The notes: generated by a model not told the origin, from the sequence alone. 64,000 nucleotides of DNA from JACRCT01 sp049841135 (GCA_049841135.1 JASGHK010000005.1:62001-126000); one strand, 5' to 3'. Counted from the stretch's first letter, positions 43,385-52,420 are shown. Made by a program: numbers and translations.

Positions 43385-46216
43385 GCCCTGCGCGTCCTCG
43401 TCCTGCGCGTCCTCGTCCTGCGCGTCCTCGTCCTGCGCGTCCTCGTCCGCCGCGTCCTCCCCCTCCGCGCCGCGCTCGAGCTTGAACTGCCCGACCATCG
43501 CGGTGAGCTCCTCCGCTCGCCTGGCCAGCTCGCGCGAGGCGCCCGAGGACTGCTCGGCGCTCACCGCGGCGCGCTGGACGCTGCGGTCCATGCCCGCCAC
43601 CGCGCGGTCGAGCTCCTCGATTCCCCTGGCCTGCTCGTCGCTGGCGGTGGTGACCCGGTTGACGATCTCCGCGACCGAGCGCACCGAGCCGCGGATCTCC
43701 TCGAACTGCTGCGAGACCTCGCCGGACAGCGCGTTGCCGTGGTCCGCCTGGGCCACCGCCTGCCGGATGAGCTGCTCGGTCCTCTTGGCCGCGGCCTTGG
43801 CGCGCTGGGCGAGGCTGCGCACCTCGTCGGCCACCACCGCGAACCCGCGCCCGGCGTCCCCGGCGCGGGCGGCCTCGACCGCGGCGTTGAGCGCCAGCAG
43901 GTTGGTCTGGAACGCCACCTCGTTGATGTCGCGGACGATCTCCACCGTCGCCTGGGCGTCCTTGCGGATGCCCCCCATGGCCTCGAGCATCTGGCCCAGG
44001 GTCTCGGTGCCGCGCTCCGCCGCCGAGGCGGTGGCGTCGACGAGCTGCTTGGCCTGCCGGGCGTGGTCGGCGCTCTGCTTGGTGGTGGCGGACATCTGCG
44101 CCAGCGAGTGGCTCGTCTGCTTGAGCGACTGCGCCTGCTCGCCGGCGCCCTGGGCGACCTGGCGGCTGCTGTCGGCGATCTGCGCCGCGGAGCTGGCCAC
44201 CGGGCCCACGGCCTCGGCCACCTGCACCATGGCGTGGTGCAGCGACTGGGCGGTCTGGTTGAGCGCGTCCTTGATGCGCGCATGCTCGCCCTCATACCGG
44301 CCGCGCATGCGGGCCCGCAGGTCGCACTGCGCCAGGTGCTCCAAGGTCGCGCTGGCCTCGTTGACCGGGCCGAGCACCGCGTCCAGCGTGGCGTTGACGC
44401 CCTCGACGATCTTGCGGAAGTCGCCCAGGTGCCGGCCCACCTCGGCCCGGGTCTTGAGCCGCCCTTCCACCGCGGCCCGCGCCAGCCCCTGCATGTCGTC
44501 GACGAGCGCGTGGATGGCGTCGATGCACTGGTTGAGGCTGCCCTTGACCTGGCCGAAGTCGCCGGGGAAGTCGGCGGTGATGGGCTCCGGCAGGTCCCCC
44601 GAGGCCACCCGGCGCAGGCACTCGGTGGACACCCGGATCGGCCCGATGACCGCGTCGAGCGTGCCGTTGATCCCCTCGACGATGCGCCGGTAGTCGCCCT
44701 CGTGCCGGCGGGCGTCGGCGCGGGTGCCGAGCCGCCCGGCGACCGCCCCCTGCGCCAGCAGCGTCATGTCCTCGACCAGGGCGCGGATGGAGCGGATGCA
44801 CTGGTTGAGGCTGTCCTTGACCTGCCCGAAGTCGCCGGGGAAGTCGGCGCTGATGGGCGGCGGCAGATCGCCCGAGGCGACCTTGCGCAGGCACTCGGCC
44901 GAGACCTGGAGCGGACCGATGACCGCGTCGAGCGTGCCGTTGATCCCCTCGACGATGCGCCGGAACTCGCCCTCGTGCCGCTCGGGGTCGGCGCGCGCGG
45001 AGAGGTGCCCGGCGGCGGCGGACTCGGCCAGCTGGCGCGTGTCGCCGATGAGGCCGTTGATGGCGTCGATGCACTTGTTGAGGCTGTTCTTGAGCTCGTT
45101 GAAGTCGCCCCGGTACTCGTCGGTGATGCGCGGCGGCACGTCGCCGCGGGAGATGCGGTCGAGGTGCAGGGCGGCCATCGTCAGCGGGGTGATGGTCGCG
45201 TCCAGGGTGGCGTTGATGCCCTCGACGATCTGCCGGTAGCCGCCGCTGAAGCCCTCGGCGTTGCCGCGGGCCATGAGCTGGCCGGCCACCGCGGCCTCGG
45301 TCAAGGCGTGGGTCTCGCCCACCAGCGCGCCCAGGGTCTCGCGCGCCTGGGCGAAGTTCCTGGCCAGCACGTCGTGGTCGGAGCGGGGCTCGACGGCGAC
45401 GCTCAGGTCTCCCTGCCCCATGGCGCGGGCGGCGCTGGACATCTCGCCCAGGTAGGCGGTGAGCCCGCGGAACGCCTGGGCCAGCTCGCCGACCTCGTCG
45501 TCCGACTGGTGGTTCACCTGCTGCTCCAGATCGCCCTGGGCGATGGCCGCCGCCGCGCTGGTGATCTGCCGCAGCGGCCGCAGCGACTTGCGGATGACGA
45601 AGATCAGCGCCGCCAGCGCCGCGAGGATGAGCAGCACGCTGGTGGCGACGAGCCGCCACTGCGCGACCTCGGCCTCGTGCAGGTCCTCGTTCGCCCAGCG
45701 CTCGAGCACGAGATAGCCCGCGGGGTCGCCCGCCTTGAGCTGGCGGTGGCACTGCAGGCACTTCTTCTCGACGCGCAGGGGCTGCACCGAAGGCAGGTAC
45801 GCGCGCCCCTGGGCGTCGCGGGCGATCTGCCCGCCGCCCTGGATGCCGCCCTGGACGACCTCCGCCGCCGGGGTGCCTGCCTTCAGCGCCGCGTCGGAGG
45901 TCCGCACCACCTTGGCGTCCTCGCCCAGCACGGAGACGCGCCGCAGGGTCGGCAACGCGCCCACCTTGGCGACCATGGCGATCAGCGCGTCGGTGTCGTT
46001 GTTGGCCATCGAGTAGTGGAGCGCGGCCTCCATCGTGGCCGCCGTCTCCTGCGCCTGCTCGTTGAGCTTCTGCAGCAGCGCTTCCTGGCGAAGCCGTGAG
46101 TCGACGATGGTCGAGGTCGTCAGGAGCGCGACCAGCACGATCGCGCAGGTGGCCAGGACGCGGCCGGCGACTCCTCCGCCGAAGAGCCGGATCACGACGC
46201 GTGGGAGGACCGCCAT
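43328..46216 (-). CDS. Methyl-accepting chemoreceptor with a CxxCH haem motif and repeated HAMP-like units
   Basis: 962 residues from the ATG at 46216. N-terminal TM helix (VLATCAIVLVALLTTSTIV), then a periplasmic sensor containing KKCLQCHRQLK, a CxxCH covalent haem site, and a second TM helix (SVLLILAALAALIFVI). A HAMP domain follows, then four units of about 92 residues sharing IVEGINGTLDAVIGP and ADFPGDFGQVKDSLNQ, with weaker first and last copies: a repeated HAMP-like stalk. The signalling domain has the conserved hairpin EVAFQTNLLALNAAVEAARAG. The C terminus has DEDAQ repeats (15-bp DNA repeat, 43385-43450) and a tail supplied by repeat C. Probably senses redox or gas ligands through haem. 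No che genes are in the window, so it is an orphan receptor. Longer open frames upstream are shadows. Confidence 0.9.
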   Translation of the reverse strand: MAVLPRVVIRLFGGGVAGRVLATCAIVLVALLTTSTIVDSRLRQEALLQKLNEQAQETAATMEAALHYSMANNDTDALIAMVAKVGALPTLRRVSVLGEDAKVVRTSDAALKAGTPAAEVVQGGIQGGGQIARDAQGRAYLPSVQPLRVEKKCLQCHRQLKAGDPAGYLVLERWANEDLHEAEVAQWRLVATSVLLILAALAALIFVIRKSLRPLRQITSAAAAIAQGDLEQQVNHQSDDEVGELAQAFRGLTAYLGEMSSAARAMGQGDLSVAVEPRSDHDVLARNFAQARETLGALVGETHALTEAAVAGQLMARGNAEGFSGGYRQIVEGINATLDATITPLTMAALHLDRISRGDVPPRITDEYRGDFNELKNSLNKCIDAINGLIGDTRQLAESAAAGHLSARADPERHEGEFRRIVEGINGTLDAVIGPLQVSAECLRKVASGDLPPPISADFPGDFGQVKDSLNQCIRSIRALVEDMTLLAQGAVAGRLGTRADARRHEGDYRRIVEGINGTLDAVIGPIRVSTECLRRVASGDLPEPITADFPGDFGQVKGSLNQCIDAIHALVDDMQGLARAAVEGRLKTRAEVGRHLGDFRKIVEGVNATLDAVLGPVNEASATLEHLAQCDLRARMRGRYEGEHARIKDALNQTAQSLHHAMVQVAEAVGPVASSAAQIADSSRQVAQGAGEQAQSLKQTSHSLAQMSATTKQSADHARQAKQLVDATASAAERGTETLGQMLEAMGGIRKDAQATVEIVRDINEVAFQTNLLALNAAVEAARAGDAGRGFAVVADEVRSLAQRAKAAAKRTEQLIRQAVAQADHGNALSGEVSQQFEEIRGSVRSVAEIVNRVTTASDEQARGIEELDRAVAGMDRSVQRAAVSAEQSSGASRELARRAEELTAMVGQFKLERGAEGEDAADEDAQDEDAQDEDAQDEDAQGEVPAAEAAPLVAKPAFAG

Positions 46217-46668
46217 GAAGAGTCTCGGGCGCGAGAACGAGGTTCTGGAGCTTTCGCCCGGCTCTTCTCGGATGTCGGACCCTCGCGGAGCCCTTTCACA
46301 GTCGCTGATGAAGGCGAGCCGGCACGTCTGGGCTCGTCTTCGGCACCGGTCGCCGGTGCGATAAACCCCACGCCCCGGACGGAGGAGCTCGGTGCCCAAG
46401 GACCCGCGACACCCCGAGCTTGTCGAGGGGCCAGCCTTCCATTCCGCTGGCATCGCGCAGCGGCCAGCGAGAGTCGCGGCCGACAATGAGCGCGTAGTAG
46501 AAGCCGGGTTCGGGTTTCTCGATCGACAAGGAGGGCTCGTCCCTCTCGCTTCAGCCCGCGACCGGCAAGCCGGTTCTAGCCAGAGCCGCGCAGGTTGTCG
46601 AACCGATGCAGTCAGCGGGCGCGAGGCGGTGTCATCTCGGCGGAGGGCATTCGGGGGTCGAGGATGCG
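46217..46668. other. Gene-poor gap with repeat A copy 4
   Basis: No convincing gene. It holds repeat family A copy 4 (46407-46432). A minus-strand frame near 46440-46529 reads KPEPGFYYALIVGRDSRWPL and runs straight into that repeat; it may be the remnant of a gene cut by it. Otherwise nothing is recognised. Confidence 0.4.
46407..46432. repeat. Dispersed repeat family A, copy 4
   Basis: CGACACCCCGAGCTTGTCGA then GGGGCC, the exact reverse complement of copy 2. Intergenic. Confidence 0.8.
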
Positions 46669-46872
46669 ATGCTCCGATGTGATCGATGCAGCCACGACCT
46701 GGTCGTCGTGGAGGAATTGGGCAGCTCCGCGAAGGTGCTCGGCCGCGCACTGCGCTCGAAGACCCGCGGGCGCGTCTTCTTGTGCCGCGACTGCTACGAA
46801 GCGCTGGGGCGCAGCGACCTGCGCGCCCGCGAGTTCGCCGAGGGCCTGCGACCGCTCGCCCTCGCCGGCTGA
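46669..46872 (+). CDS. Small zinc-ribbon protein
   Basis: 67 residues. MLRCDRCSHDLVVVEELG and VFLCRDCYEALGRSDL give two CxxC pairs about 35 apart, a likely zinc-binding fold; the basic middle (GRALRSKTRGR) suggests nucleic-acid contact. The ATG at 46669 opens directly on the first pair. A perfect hairpin with a T-rich tail lies 91 bp downstream. No known function. Confidence 0.55.
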   Translation: MLRCDRCSHDLVVVEELGSSAKVLGRALRSKTRGRVFLCRDCYEALGRSDLRAREFAEGLRPLALAG

Positions 46873-46963
46873 TGGGCGTCGGCGTTTTCCTCCCTAACGC
46901 TCTTTGAAGCCCGGCGGTCCTCGCCTCCAAAGACTGTCGTGGTCCCCGAATGGCGGGGACCCG

Positions 46964-46996
46964 CGCCCGCCCTTCAGCCGGCCTGAAGGGCGGGCG
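46964..46996 (+). terminator. Strong intrinsic terminator
   Basis: CGCCCGCCCTTCAG pairs perfectly with CTGAAGGGCGGGCG (14 bp, 5-base loop) and is followed by TTCTTGCTCTC. It lies between the zinc-ribbon gene and the next lipoprotein gene, and only 29 bp before the latter's ATG, so it may also act as an attenuator there. Confidence 0.65.
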
Positions 46997-47024
46997 TTCT
47001 TGCTCTCGCTCCGGGAGGTTCCCC

Positions 47025-47619
47025 ATGGCGCGCTCCAAGATGCTCCTCGCCGCCTGGCCCCTCCTGGCTGCATGCGCTTCGGCGCCTTCGCGGCCGCCAC
47101 ACCCGCCCGGTCCCCCGCCGATGCTGCCGCGCTCCTCGGTGGCGGCGGTGCTCGAGCACCGGGGCGAAGCTCGCGCTCGATGATGCCCAGGTCGCGCACC
47201 TCGAGGAGCTCGACGCGTCGCTGCAGCAGGAGAACGAGGCGGTGCTCGAGAAGGTCCGCAGCGAGCGCCCGCGGTCGCAAGGCGCAAGTCCGGGTCGGCG
47301 CGAACGGTCGGGCCTGGAGAGTGGAGCCGGGCCGGGCGGCGGAAGGGGAATGGGCGGAGGTGGCCACGGGATGGGCGGTGGACCGGGCGGAGGCGGAGGA
47401 GGCCCGGGAATGGGACCGCCCGGCGACACCGAGGAGTCGGAACGTCCCGACGCGAGGACAGCGGCGGAGCGGGTCCTCGACGACAACGACCGTCAGGCCT
47501 TCCTGAAAGCCGAGGCCGTCCTCCGCGAAGAGCAGCTCGAGCCGGCCCGGGCCTTCGCCGAGCGCTACCGGGAAGCGCTCTACGACCTGCGCCAGGGACG
47601 TGGCCGGCCGGCCAGGTGA
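47025..47619 (+). CDS. Small lipoprotein, possibly Spy/CpxP-like, frame-interrupted near 47165
   Basis: ATG 47025 follows GGGAGG. The signal peptide ends with a lipobox LLAACASAP, then a Pro-rich linker. After the frame change at GGGGCGAAGCTCGCG (about 47165, one base extra or two missing) the protein continues KLALDDAQVAHLEELDASLQ, a helical pattern like the LTxxQ motifs of Spy/ZraP-type periplasmic proteins, then a Gly/Met-rich insert (GGGRGMGGGGHGMGG) and a second helix ending ERYREALYDLRQGRG. The assignment to the Spy group is tentative. Restored length is about 199 residues. Confidence 0.55.
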
Positions 47620-47695
47620 GCCGCCGGAGCCCGCAACTCAAGTCTTGGAACTTGGGCCTCGCCATCCCAGCTGGCGACGTCAAATCCGCCCTCCA

Positions 47696-47753
47696 CTCAG
47701 CCTGCGAAGGCAGGCTTCGCAACGTCAGGCGCGGCTTCAGCCGCCGGCAGCTC
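47696..47753. repeat. Dispersed repeat family C, copy 3
   Basis: CTCAGCCTGCGAAGGCAGGC, TTCGCAACGTCAGGCGCGGC and TTCAGCCGCCGGCAGCTC, about 50 of 58 bases identical to copy 2. It starts 77 bp after the lipoprotein stop. The flanking TCCCAGCTGGCG also resembles the flank of copy 2 (TCCCAGCCGGCG). Confidence 0.75.
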
Positions 47754-47884
47754 TTCAGATGCTTCGTTCACAAGGGTGTCTCGGCGCGGAGGCCTGCGCC
47801 GGCGTCGCTAGGCGAGCCCCAGCCCTTGGCAGTAAGAATGGCGGGCCGCGCGGGACTGCCCCCGCGGGCGCACGTGAGGCAGCC

Positions 47885-49351
47885 ATGGCGACGAGCGAAC
47901 GAGTGCGCATCGCAACCCTGATGGAGACCAGCGGCGTGGGCTTCGGCACCAGCGGAGCGCGCGGCCTGGTCACCGCGATGACCGACCGGGTCTGCTACGC
48001 CTACACCGCGGGCTTCCTGCGCTACCTCGTCTCCGCCAAGAAGGCCTCCCGCGGCGATCGGGTGGCCCTGGCCGGCGACCTGCGGCCGTCCTCACCGCGC
48101 ATCCTGCGCGCCTGCGCCATGGCCGTGCGCGACCAGGGCTTCGTGCCGGTGAACTGCGGCGCCCTCCCCACGCCCGCGGTGACGCTGTGGGGCATCGCCC
48201 AGCGCATCCCCAGCGCCATGGTCACCGGCAGCCACATCCCCGACGACCGCAACGGCATCAAGTTCAACGCGCCCGACGGCGAGATCCTCAAGGACGACGA
48301 GGCCGGCATCCGCGAGCAGGTGGTCGAGCTGCCCGACGCCTTCGACGGCGCCGGCATGCTGCGCGTCCCCTTCCAGGCGCCGGAGGCCGACGGGGCGGCG
48401 CGGGCCCACTACGTCGCGCGCTACCTGGACTTCTTCCCCGAGGGCTGCCTGCGCGGCCTGCGGGTGGGCGTCTACGAGCACTCCAGCGTCGCGCGCGACC
48501 TGATGGTCGAGATCCTGGGCGGCCTGGGCGCCGAGGTCGTGCGCCTGGCGCGCTCCGAGGTCTTCATCCCCGTCGACACCGAGGCGGTGCGCCCCGAGGA
48601 CGTGGCCCTGGCGAAGAAGTGGGCGTCCGAGAGCCCGCTGTTCGCGCTGGTCTCCACCGACGGCGACTCCGACCGGCCGCTGGTCTCCGACGAGAAGGGC
48701 ACGTGGCTGCGCGGCGACGTCTCCGGCATCCTCGCCGCGAAGTGGCTCGGGGCCGACGCCGTGGTGACCCCGGTCTCCAGCAACACCGCGGTGGAGAAGT
48801 CGGGCTGGTTCAAGGAGGTCACCCGCACCCGCATCGGCTCGCCGTTCGTCATCGCCGCCATGCAGGCGTCGAAGGGCGCGCGGGTCGTCGGCTACGAGGC
48901 GAACGGCGGCTTCCTCCTCCAGAGCCCGATAGAGCGGGGCGGCAAGCGGCTGGCCCCGCTGCCCACCCGCGACGCGCTGATCGTCGCGCTCTCGCTGCTG
49001 ATGCTCGCCAAAGAGCGTGGCCTGACGCTCTCCGCGACCCAGGCGCTCCTGCCCGCGCGCTTCACGGCGAGCGACCGGCTCAAGGAGTTCCCCACCGAGA
49101 AGGCCAAGACGCGCATCGCCGAATTGAAGAGCCCCGAGGCGATCGAGCGGCTGTTCGGCGCGGACTTCGGCCAGGTGGCTTCGACCGACCAGACCGACGG
49201 CCTGCGCATCACCTTCCAGAGCGGCGAGATCGTCCACCTGCGCGCCTCGGGCAACGCCCCCGAGCTGCGCTGCTACAACGAGGCCGACAGCGCCGAGCGG
49301 GTCGCAGCGATGAACCGGCGATGCCTGCAGATCCTCGCCGGTTGGCGGTAG
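47885..49351 (+). CDS. Phosphomannomutase/phosphoglucomutase family enzyme
   Basis: 488 residues. Interconverts hexose-6-P and hexose-1-P through a phosphoserine. The serine loop is TGSHIPDDRNGIKF (the usual TASHNP is changed but the Ser and His are kept), the metal loop is DGDSDRP, the sugar-specificity loop GYEANGG, and the phosphate-binding loop RASGNAPELRCY. The ATG at 47885 follows GAGGCAG. Together with manC downstream it supplies mannose-1-P and GDP-mannose, so the mannomutase activity is the likely one; this is inferred from context. Confidence 0.88.
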   Translation: MATSERVRIATLMETSGVGFGTSGARGLVTAMTDRVCYAYTAGFLRYLVSAKKASRGDRVALAGDLRPSSPRILRACAMAVRDQGFVPVNCGALPTPAVTLWGIAQRIPSAMVTGSHIPDDRNGIKFNAPDGEILKDDEAGIREQVVELPDAFDGAGMLRVPFQAPEADGAARAHYVARYLDFFPEGCLRGLRVGVYEHSSVARDLMVEILGGLGAEVVRLARSEVFIPVDTEAVRPEDVALAKKWASESPLFALVSTDGDSDRPLVSDEKGTWLRGDVSGILAAKWLGADAVVTPVSSNTAVEKSGWFKEVTRTRIGSPFVIAAMQASKGARVVGYEANGGFLLQSPIERGGKRLAPLPTRDALIVALSLLMLAKERGLTLSATQALLPARFTASDRLKEFPTEKAKTRIAELKSPEAIERLFGADFGQVASTDQTDGLRITFQSGEIVHLRASGNAPELRCYNEADSAERVAAMNRRCLQILAGWR

Positions 49352-49393
49352 ACGCTTTGAGGCTTGGGGGGCTCTTCAACCGCCCGGATCCGA

Positions 49394-49443
49394 CGATTCG
49401 AAACATGAGTATGGTTTGAATCGTCGACTCATCTTTCGAATCG
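49394..49443. promoter_or_regulatory. Cluster of TTYGAATCG repeats upstream of manC
   Basis: CGATTCGAAAC (49394-49404) is an inverted partner of GTTTGAATCG (49414-49423), one base bulged; a third copy TTTCGAATCG follows at 49434-49443. The stretch is AT-rich against its surroundings. The gap between the two sugar genes (49352-49729) holds no gene, so it is a candidate operator or promoter region for manC, about 290 bp upstream. Confidence 0.4.
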
Positions 49444-49729
49444 TTCGAGTCTGCGTGCGCGGAGGCCCTGGCCGGGCGCCGACTTGAGCGCGGGAGGTGT
49501 CGAAGTGGCTCGGGAGGACGCGAGCGGGTTGGCTCTGTCGGCCCCTGCCTTCCTATGAAGCCCGCCAAGCCCCCGAGTCACCCGGTCGTGCGCGGGCCGC
49601 AGCGCCTTTGGCCGAACAGCAACCCTCCGAGCGCCCGGCATTCCGTGGCAGCGTCCGACTCCGGGTGGTAGACATCCGGGCTCGCGCCCTTGAACGGATG
49701 AAGCTGGAGCGGCGCTGACGGGTGAAGAC

Positions 49730-51205
49730 ATGAACAAGTTCTTCGCGGTGGTCCTGGCAGGCGGCTCGGGGACGCGGTTCTGGCCGCTGTCCCGCGAGAA
49801 GACCCCCAAGCAGCTGCTGCCCATCGCCGGCGGCGAGGACACGCTCTTGCAGCAGACGGTCAAGCGGGTGCTCCCGCTCATCCCGCGCGAGAACGTCCTC
49901 GTCGTCACCAACTCCTCGCTCTTCGGCGACGTCAACGCGCAGCTCACCGAGCGGCTGGGCGAGTCGTGGGAGCAGAACATCATCACCGAGCCCGAGGCGC
50001 GCAACACCGCCCCGGCGCTGGGGCTGGCGGCCCTGCACCTGCAGCGCATCGCGCCCGACGGCTGCATGGTGGTGCTCTCCACCGACCACGTCATCCGCCG
50101 CGGCGACCTGCTCCCCTCGCTGTTGACCCGGGCCCGCGACGCCGCGCAGCGCGGGCTGGTCGTCACGCTGGGCATCAGCCCGGCCTGGCCGGAGACCAGC
50201 TACGGCTACATCCGCGCCGGGGCGCTGTGCCCGGGCGAGGACGCCACCGGCGCGCGGCGGGTCGAGGCCTTCGTCGAGAAGCCCGACAAGGCGACCGCCG
50301 AGACCTACCTCAAGACCGGCGGCTACTACTGGAACAGCGGCATCGTGGTGTGGAAGACCGCGACGCTGCTCGAGGAGCTCCAGAAGCACGCGCCCAAGCT
50401 GTGGGGCGCGCTCGAGGAGATCCGCGCCAGCCTGGGGACCGAGCACGAGGACCAGGTCATCAAGGACACCTTCGCCAAGCTCGACCCCATCTCCATCGAC
50501 TACGCGGTGATGGAGCGGACCGAGCGCGCCGCGGTCATCCCCGCGGACATCGGCTGGGCGGACGTGGGCAGCTGGACGGCGCTGGAGCAGGTCAGCGCGC
50601 GCGACGCCGCCGGCAACGTCATCGGCGGCAACGTCATCGACATCGACAGCAAGGACTCCATCGTCCACGCCGAGAAGCGGCTGGTGGCGACGGTGGGCCT
50701 GCAGGGGATGGTCGTCGTCGACACGCCGGACGCGGTGCTGGTGTGCAGCAAGGACCGCGTGCAGGACGTGTCGGGCGTCGTCGACCAGCTGCGCCAGCGC
50801 AAGGGCAGCGAGCACCTGGTCCACCGCACCGTCCACCGCCCGTGGGGCTCGTACACCGTCCTCGAGGAGGCGGAGCACTACGAGATCAAGCGCATCACCG
50901 TGCGCCCCGGCGGCCGGCTGTCGCTGCAGATGCACCGGCACCGCAGCGAGCACTGGGTGGTGGTCTCGGGCACCGCGACGGTCACCAACGGCGACCGGGT
51001 CTACGACGTGCACCCGAACGAGGGCACGTACATCCCGATGACGACCAAGCACCGGCTGGAGAACAACGGCCGCATCCCGCTGCAGATCATCGAGGTCCAG
51101 AACGGCGAGTACCTGGAAGAGGACGACATCGTCCGCTTCGAGGACGACTACCGGCGGACCGAGAAGCAGCGGCCTTGGCTCCCCAAGGTAGAGCCCAGGA
51201 AGTAG
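49730..51205 (+). CDS. manC: Bifunctional mannose-1-P guanylyltransferase / mannose-6-P isomerase
   Basis: 491 residues. The N-terminal nucleotidyltransferase has AGGSGTRFWPLSREKTPKQ (the GTP loop), VVLSTDHVIRRGD and FVEKPDKATAE. The C-terminal cupin (RPWGSYTVLEEAEHYEIKR, QMHRHRSEHWVVVSGTATV) is the type II isomerase domain. It makes GDP-mannose for polysaccharide and glycan synthesis. It pairs with the phosphomannomutase 378 bp upstream. Frame intact; the start has no strong ribosome-binding site. Confidence 0.94.
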   Translation: MNKFFAVVLAGGSGTRFWPLSREKTPKQLLPIAGGEDTLLQQTVKRVLPLIPRENVLVVTNSSLFGDVNAQLTERLGESWEQNIITEPEARNTAPALGLAALHLQRIAPDGCMVVLSTDHVIRRGDLLPSLLTRARDAAQRGLVVTLGISPAWPETSYGYIRAGALCPGEDATGARRVEAFVEKPDKATAETYLKTGGYYWNSGIVVWKTATLLEELQKHAPKLWGALEEIRASLGTEHEDQVIKDTFAKLDPISIDYAVMERTERAAVIPADIGWADVGSWTALEQVSARDAAGNVIGGNVIDIDSKDSIVHAEKRLVATVGLQGMVVVDTPDAVLVCSKDRVQDVSGVVDQLRQRKGSEHLVHRTVHRPWGSYTVLEEAEHYEIKRITVRPGGRLSLQMHRHRSEHWVVVSGTATVTNGDRVYDVHPNEGTYIPMTTKHRLENNGRIPLQIIEVQNGEYLEEDDIVRFEDDYRRTEKQRPWLPKVEPRK

Positions 51206-51251
51206 CCCAGGCCGACCCCCTGAGCTCGTCAACCTCCCCCTAGCTCGTCAA

Positions 51252-51276
51252 CGACATCCCGAGCTTGTCGAGGGGC
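51252..51276. repeat. Dispersed repeat family A, copy 5
   Basis: CGACATCCCGAGCTTGTCGA then GGGGC, one base different from copy 4. It lies 46 bp after the manC stop, following two shorter AGCTCGTCAAC fragments. Confidence 0.75.
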
Positions 51277-51459
51277 GGGGCGACGGAGCAAGGCGCCGCG
51301 GCAGCGGACCATGTTGATGGACGCTGACATATCTTCAGCACCTCCGGCGGTAGGGGCCTCGGCCTTCGTTGGGAGCTCGGTGACCGGGGTGGCGACCGGA
51401 GCCGCAGCGGCACAAGCAAAACGTCCGGGCGCACGGCTTTTGGTAACCTCCTTCGCGGC

Positions 51460-52266
51460 ATGACGGCTCCCGGACTCACCCCGCTTCGCTTCGCGCTGCC
51501 TCCCTCCAAGGGCAACCGCTTCGTCCATTCGGCGCCGCAGCTCCTCGAGCTGCTGCTGGAGCGCTCGCTCCCCGGGTTCGAGACGCGGGTCCACTCCTGC
51601 CCGGACTACGCGATGCTCACCGCGGAGGTGCTCTCGCACGCGAGCCAGGTCGCCTGGGCCCCGCCCATCCTGTGCGCCAAGGTCGAGAACGCCGGCGGGC
51701 TCGTGGTGGGGCGCTTCGAGCGCCGGGGGCTGGGCACCTACCGCGCGGCGCTGGTGACCTCCAAGCAGCGCCCGGTGGCGCTGACGCCCCAGGTCACCGG
51801 ACTGCGCGCCGTCTGGGTGGATCCCGACTCGACCGCGGGGTACCTGCTGCCGCGCGCGCACCTGCACAAGCTGGGAATCGAGCCGGCACACGCCTTCACC
51901 AGCGAGGAGTTCGCCCACAGCTACGAGCTTGCGGGCGAGGCGGTCGCCAAGGGCCGGGCGGACCTGACCGCGCTCTACTCGACCCCGGTCCAGGCAGCGC
52001 CGCAGCGCACCGGGCTCGAGGATCTGACGCACGGCCTCAAGGACAAGCTGCAGATCATCGCGTACACCGACGAGGCCCCCAACGACGGCATCGTCGTCGC
52101 GCCGGGATTGGAGCCGGCGACGGCGCGCACCATCCGCGACCGGCTCCTCGCCGTCTTCTCCGACCCCGCGTCCTCCTACGTGCTCAAGCAGGTCTTCAAC
52201 GCCGACGCGATCGCCCCAGTCCAGCCGCACGCCTACGACGCGCTGGCGCGGCTGTCCGGCAGGTAG
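51460..52266 (+). CDS. PhnD-like periplasmic-binding-type protein without signal peptide
   Basis: 268 residues. The opening LRFALPPSKGNRFVHSAPQ, the CPDYAMLTAEVLSHASQVAWAP stretch and the GRADLTALYSTPVQ and KQVFNADAIAPVQPHAYDAL segments follow the fold pattern of phosphonate/phosphite-type substrate-binding proteins. There is no signal peptide or lipobox and no permease or ATPase gene beside it, so it may be a cytosolic ligand-sensing paralogue. A TAACCT box lies 10 bp before the ATG, with no clear ribosome-binding site. Ligand unknown. Confidence 0.72.
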   Translation: MTAPGLTPLRFALPPSKGNRFVHSAPQLLELLLERSLPGFETRVHSCPDYAMLTAEVLSHASQVAWAPPILCAKVENAGGLVVGRFERRGLGTYRAALVTSKQRPVALTPQVTGLRAVWVDPDSTAGYLLPRAHLHKLGIEPAHAFTSEEFAHSYELAGEAVAKGRADLTALYSTPVQAAPQRTGLEDLTHGLKDKLQIIAYTDEAPNDGIVVAPGLEPATARTIRDRLLAVFSDPASSYVLKQVFNADAIAPVQPHAYDALARLSGR

Positions 52267-52420
52267 CCAGACCTCGCCGCCGCGCTCAGCCGCCCTTCAC
52301 CCGCGTCGCCGCCAGCACAGGGGCCCCGACCGGGAGCGATTGCCTGGCGGAGGCGGGCCCGGATGGCAACAATCCGCTGGCAACCGTCCACCCTCGAAAG
52401 CGTGCGAAGGAGCCCCCTCG

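Noticed and set aside
43381..43455. CRISPR or minisatellite at the chemoreceptor 3' end
   Set aside because: The 15-bp units are in-frame DEDAQ codons of the receptor C terminus, so it is a coding repeat.
46217..47722. Upstream extension of the chemoreceptor frame
   Set aside because: Open by composition, but the residues upstream of 46216 are Arg/Pro/Ala-rich with no conserved content, and it would run through repeat A and other genes on the plus strand.
49394..49443. tRNA gene (a GTTTGAATCG T-loop-like sequence is present)
   Set aside because: No acceptor stem, anticodon arm or CCA can be paired around it.
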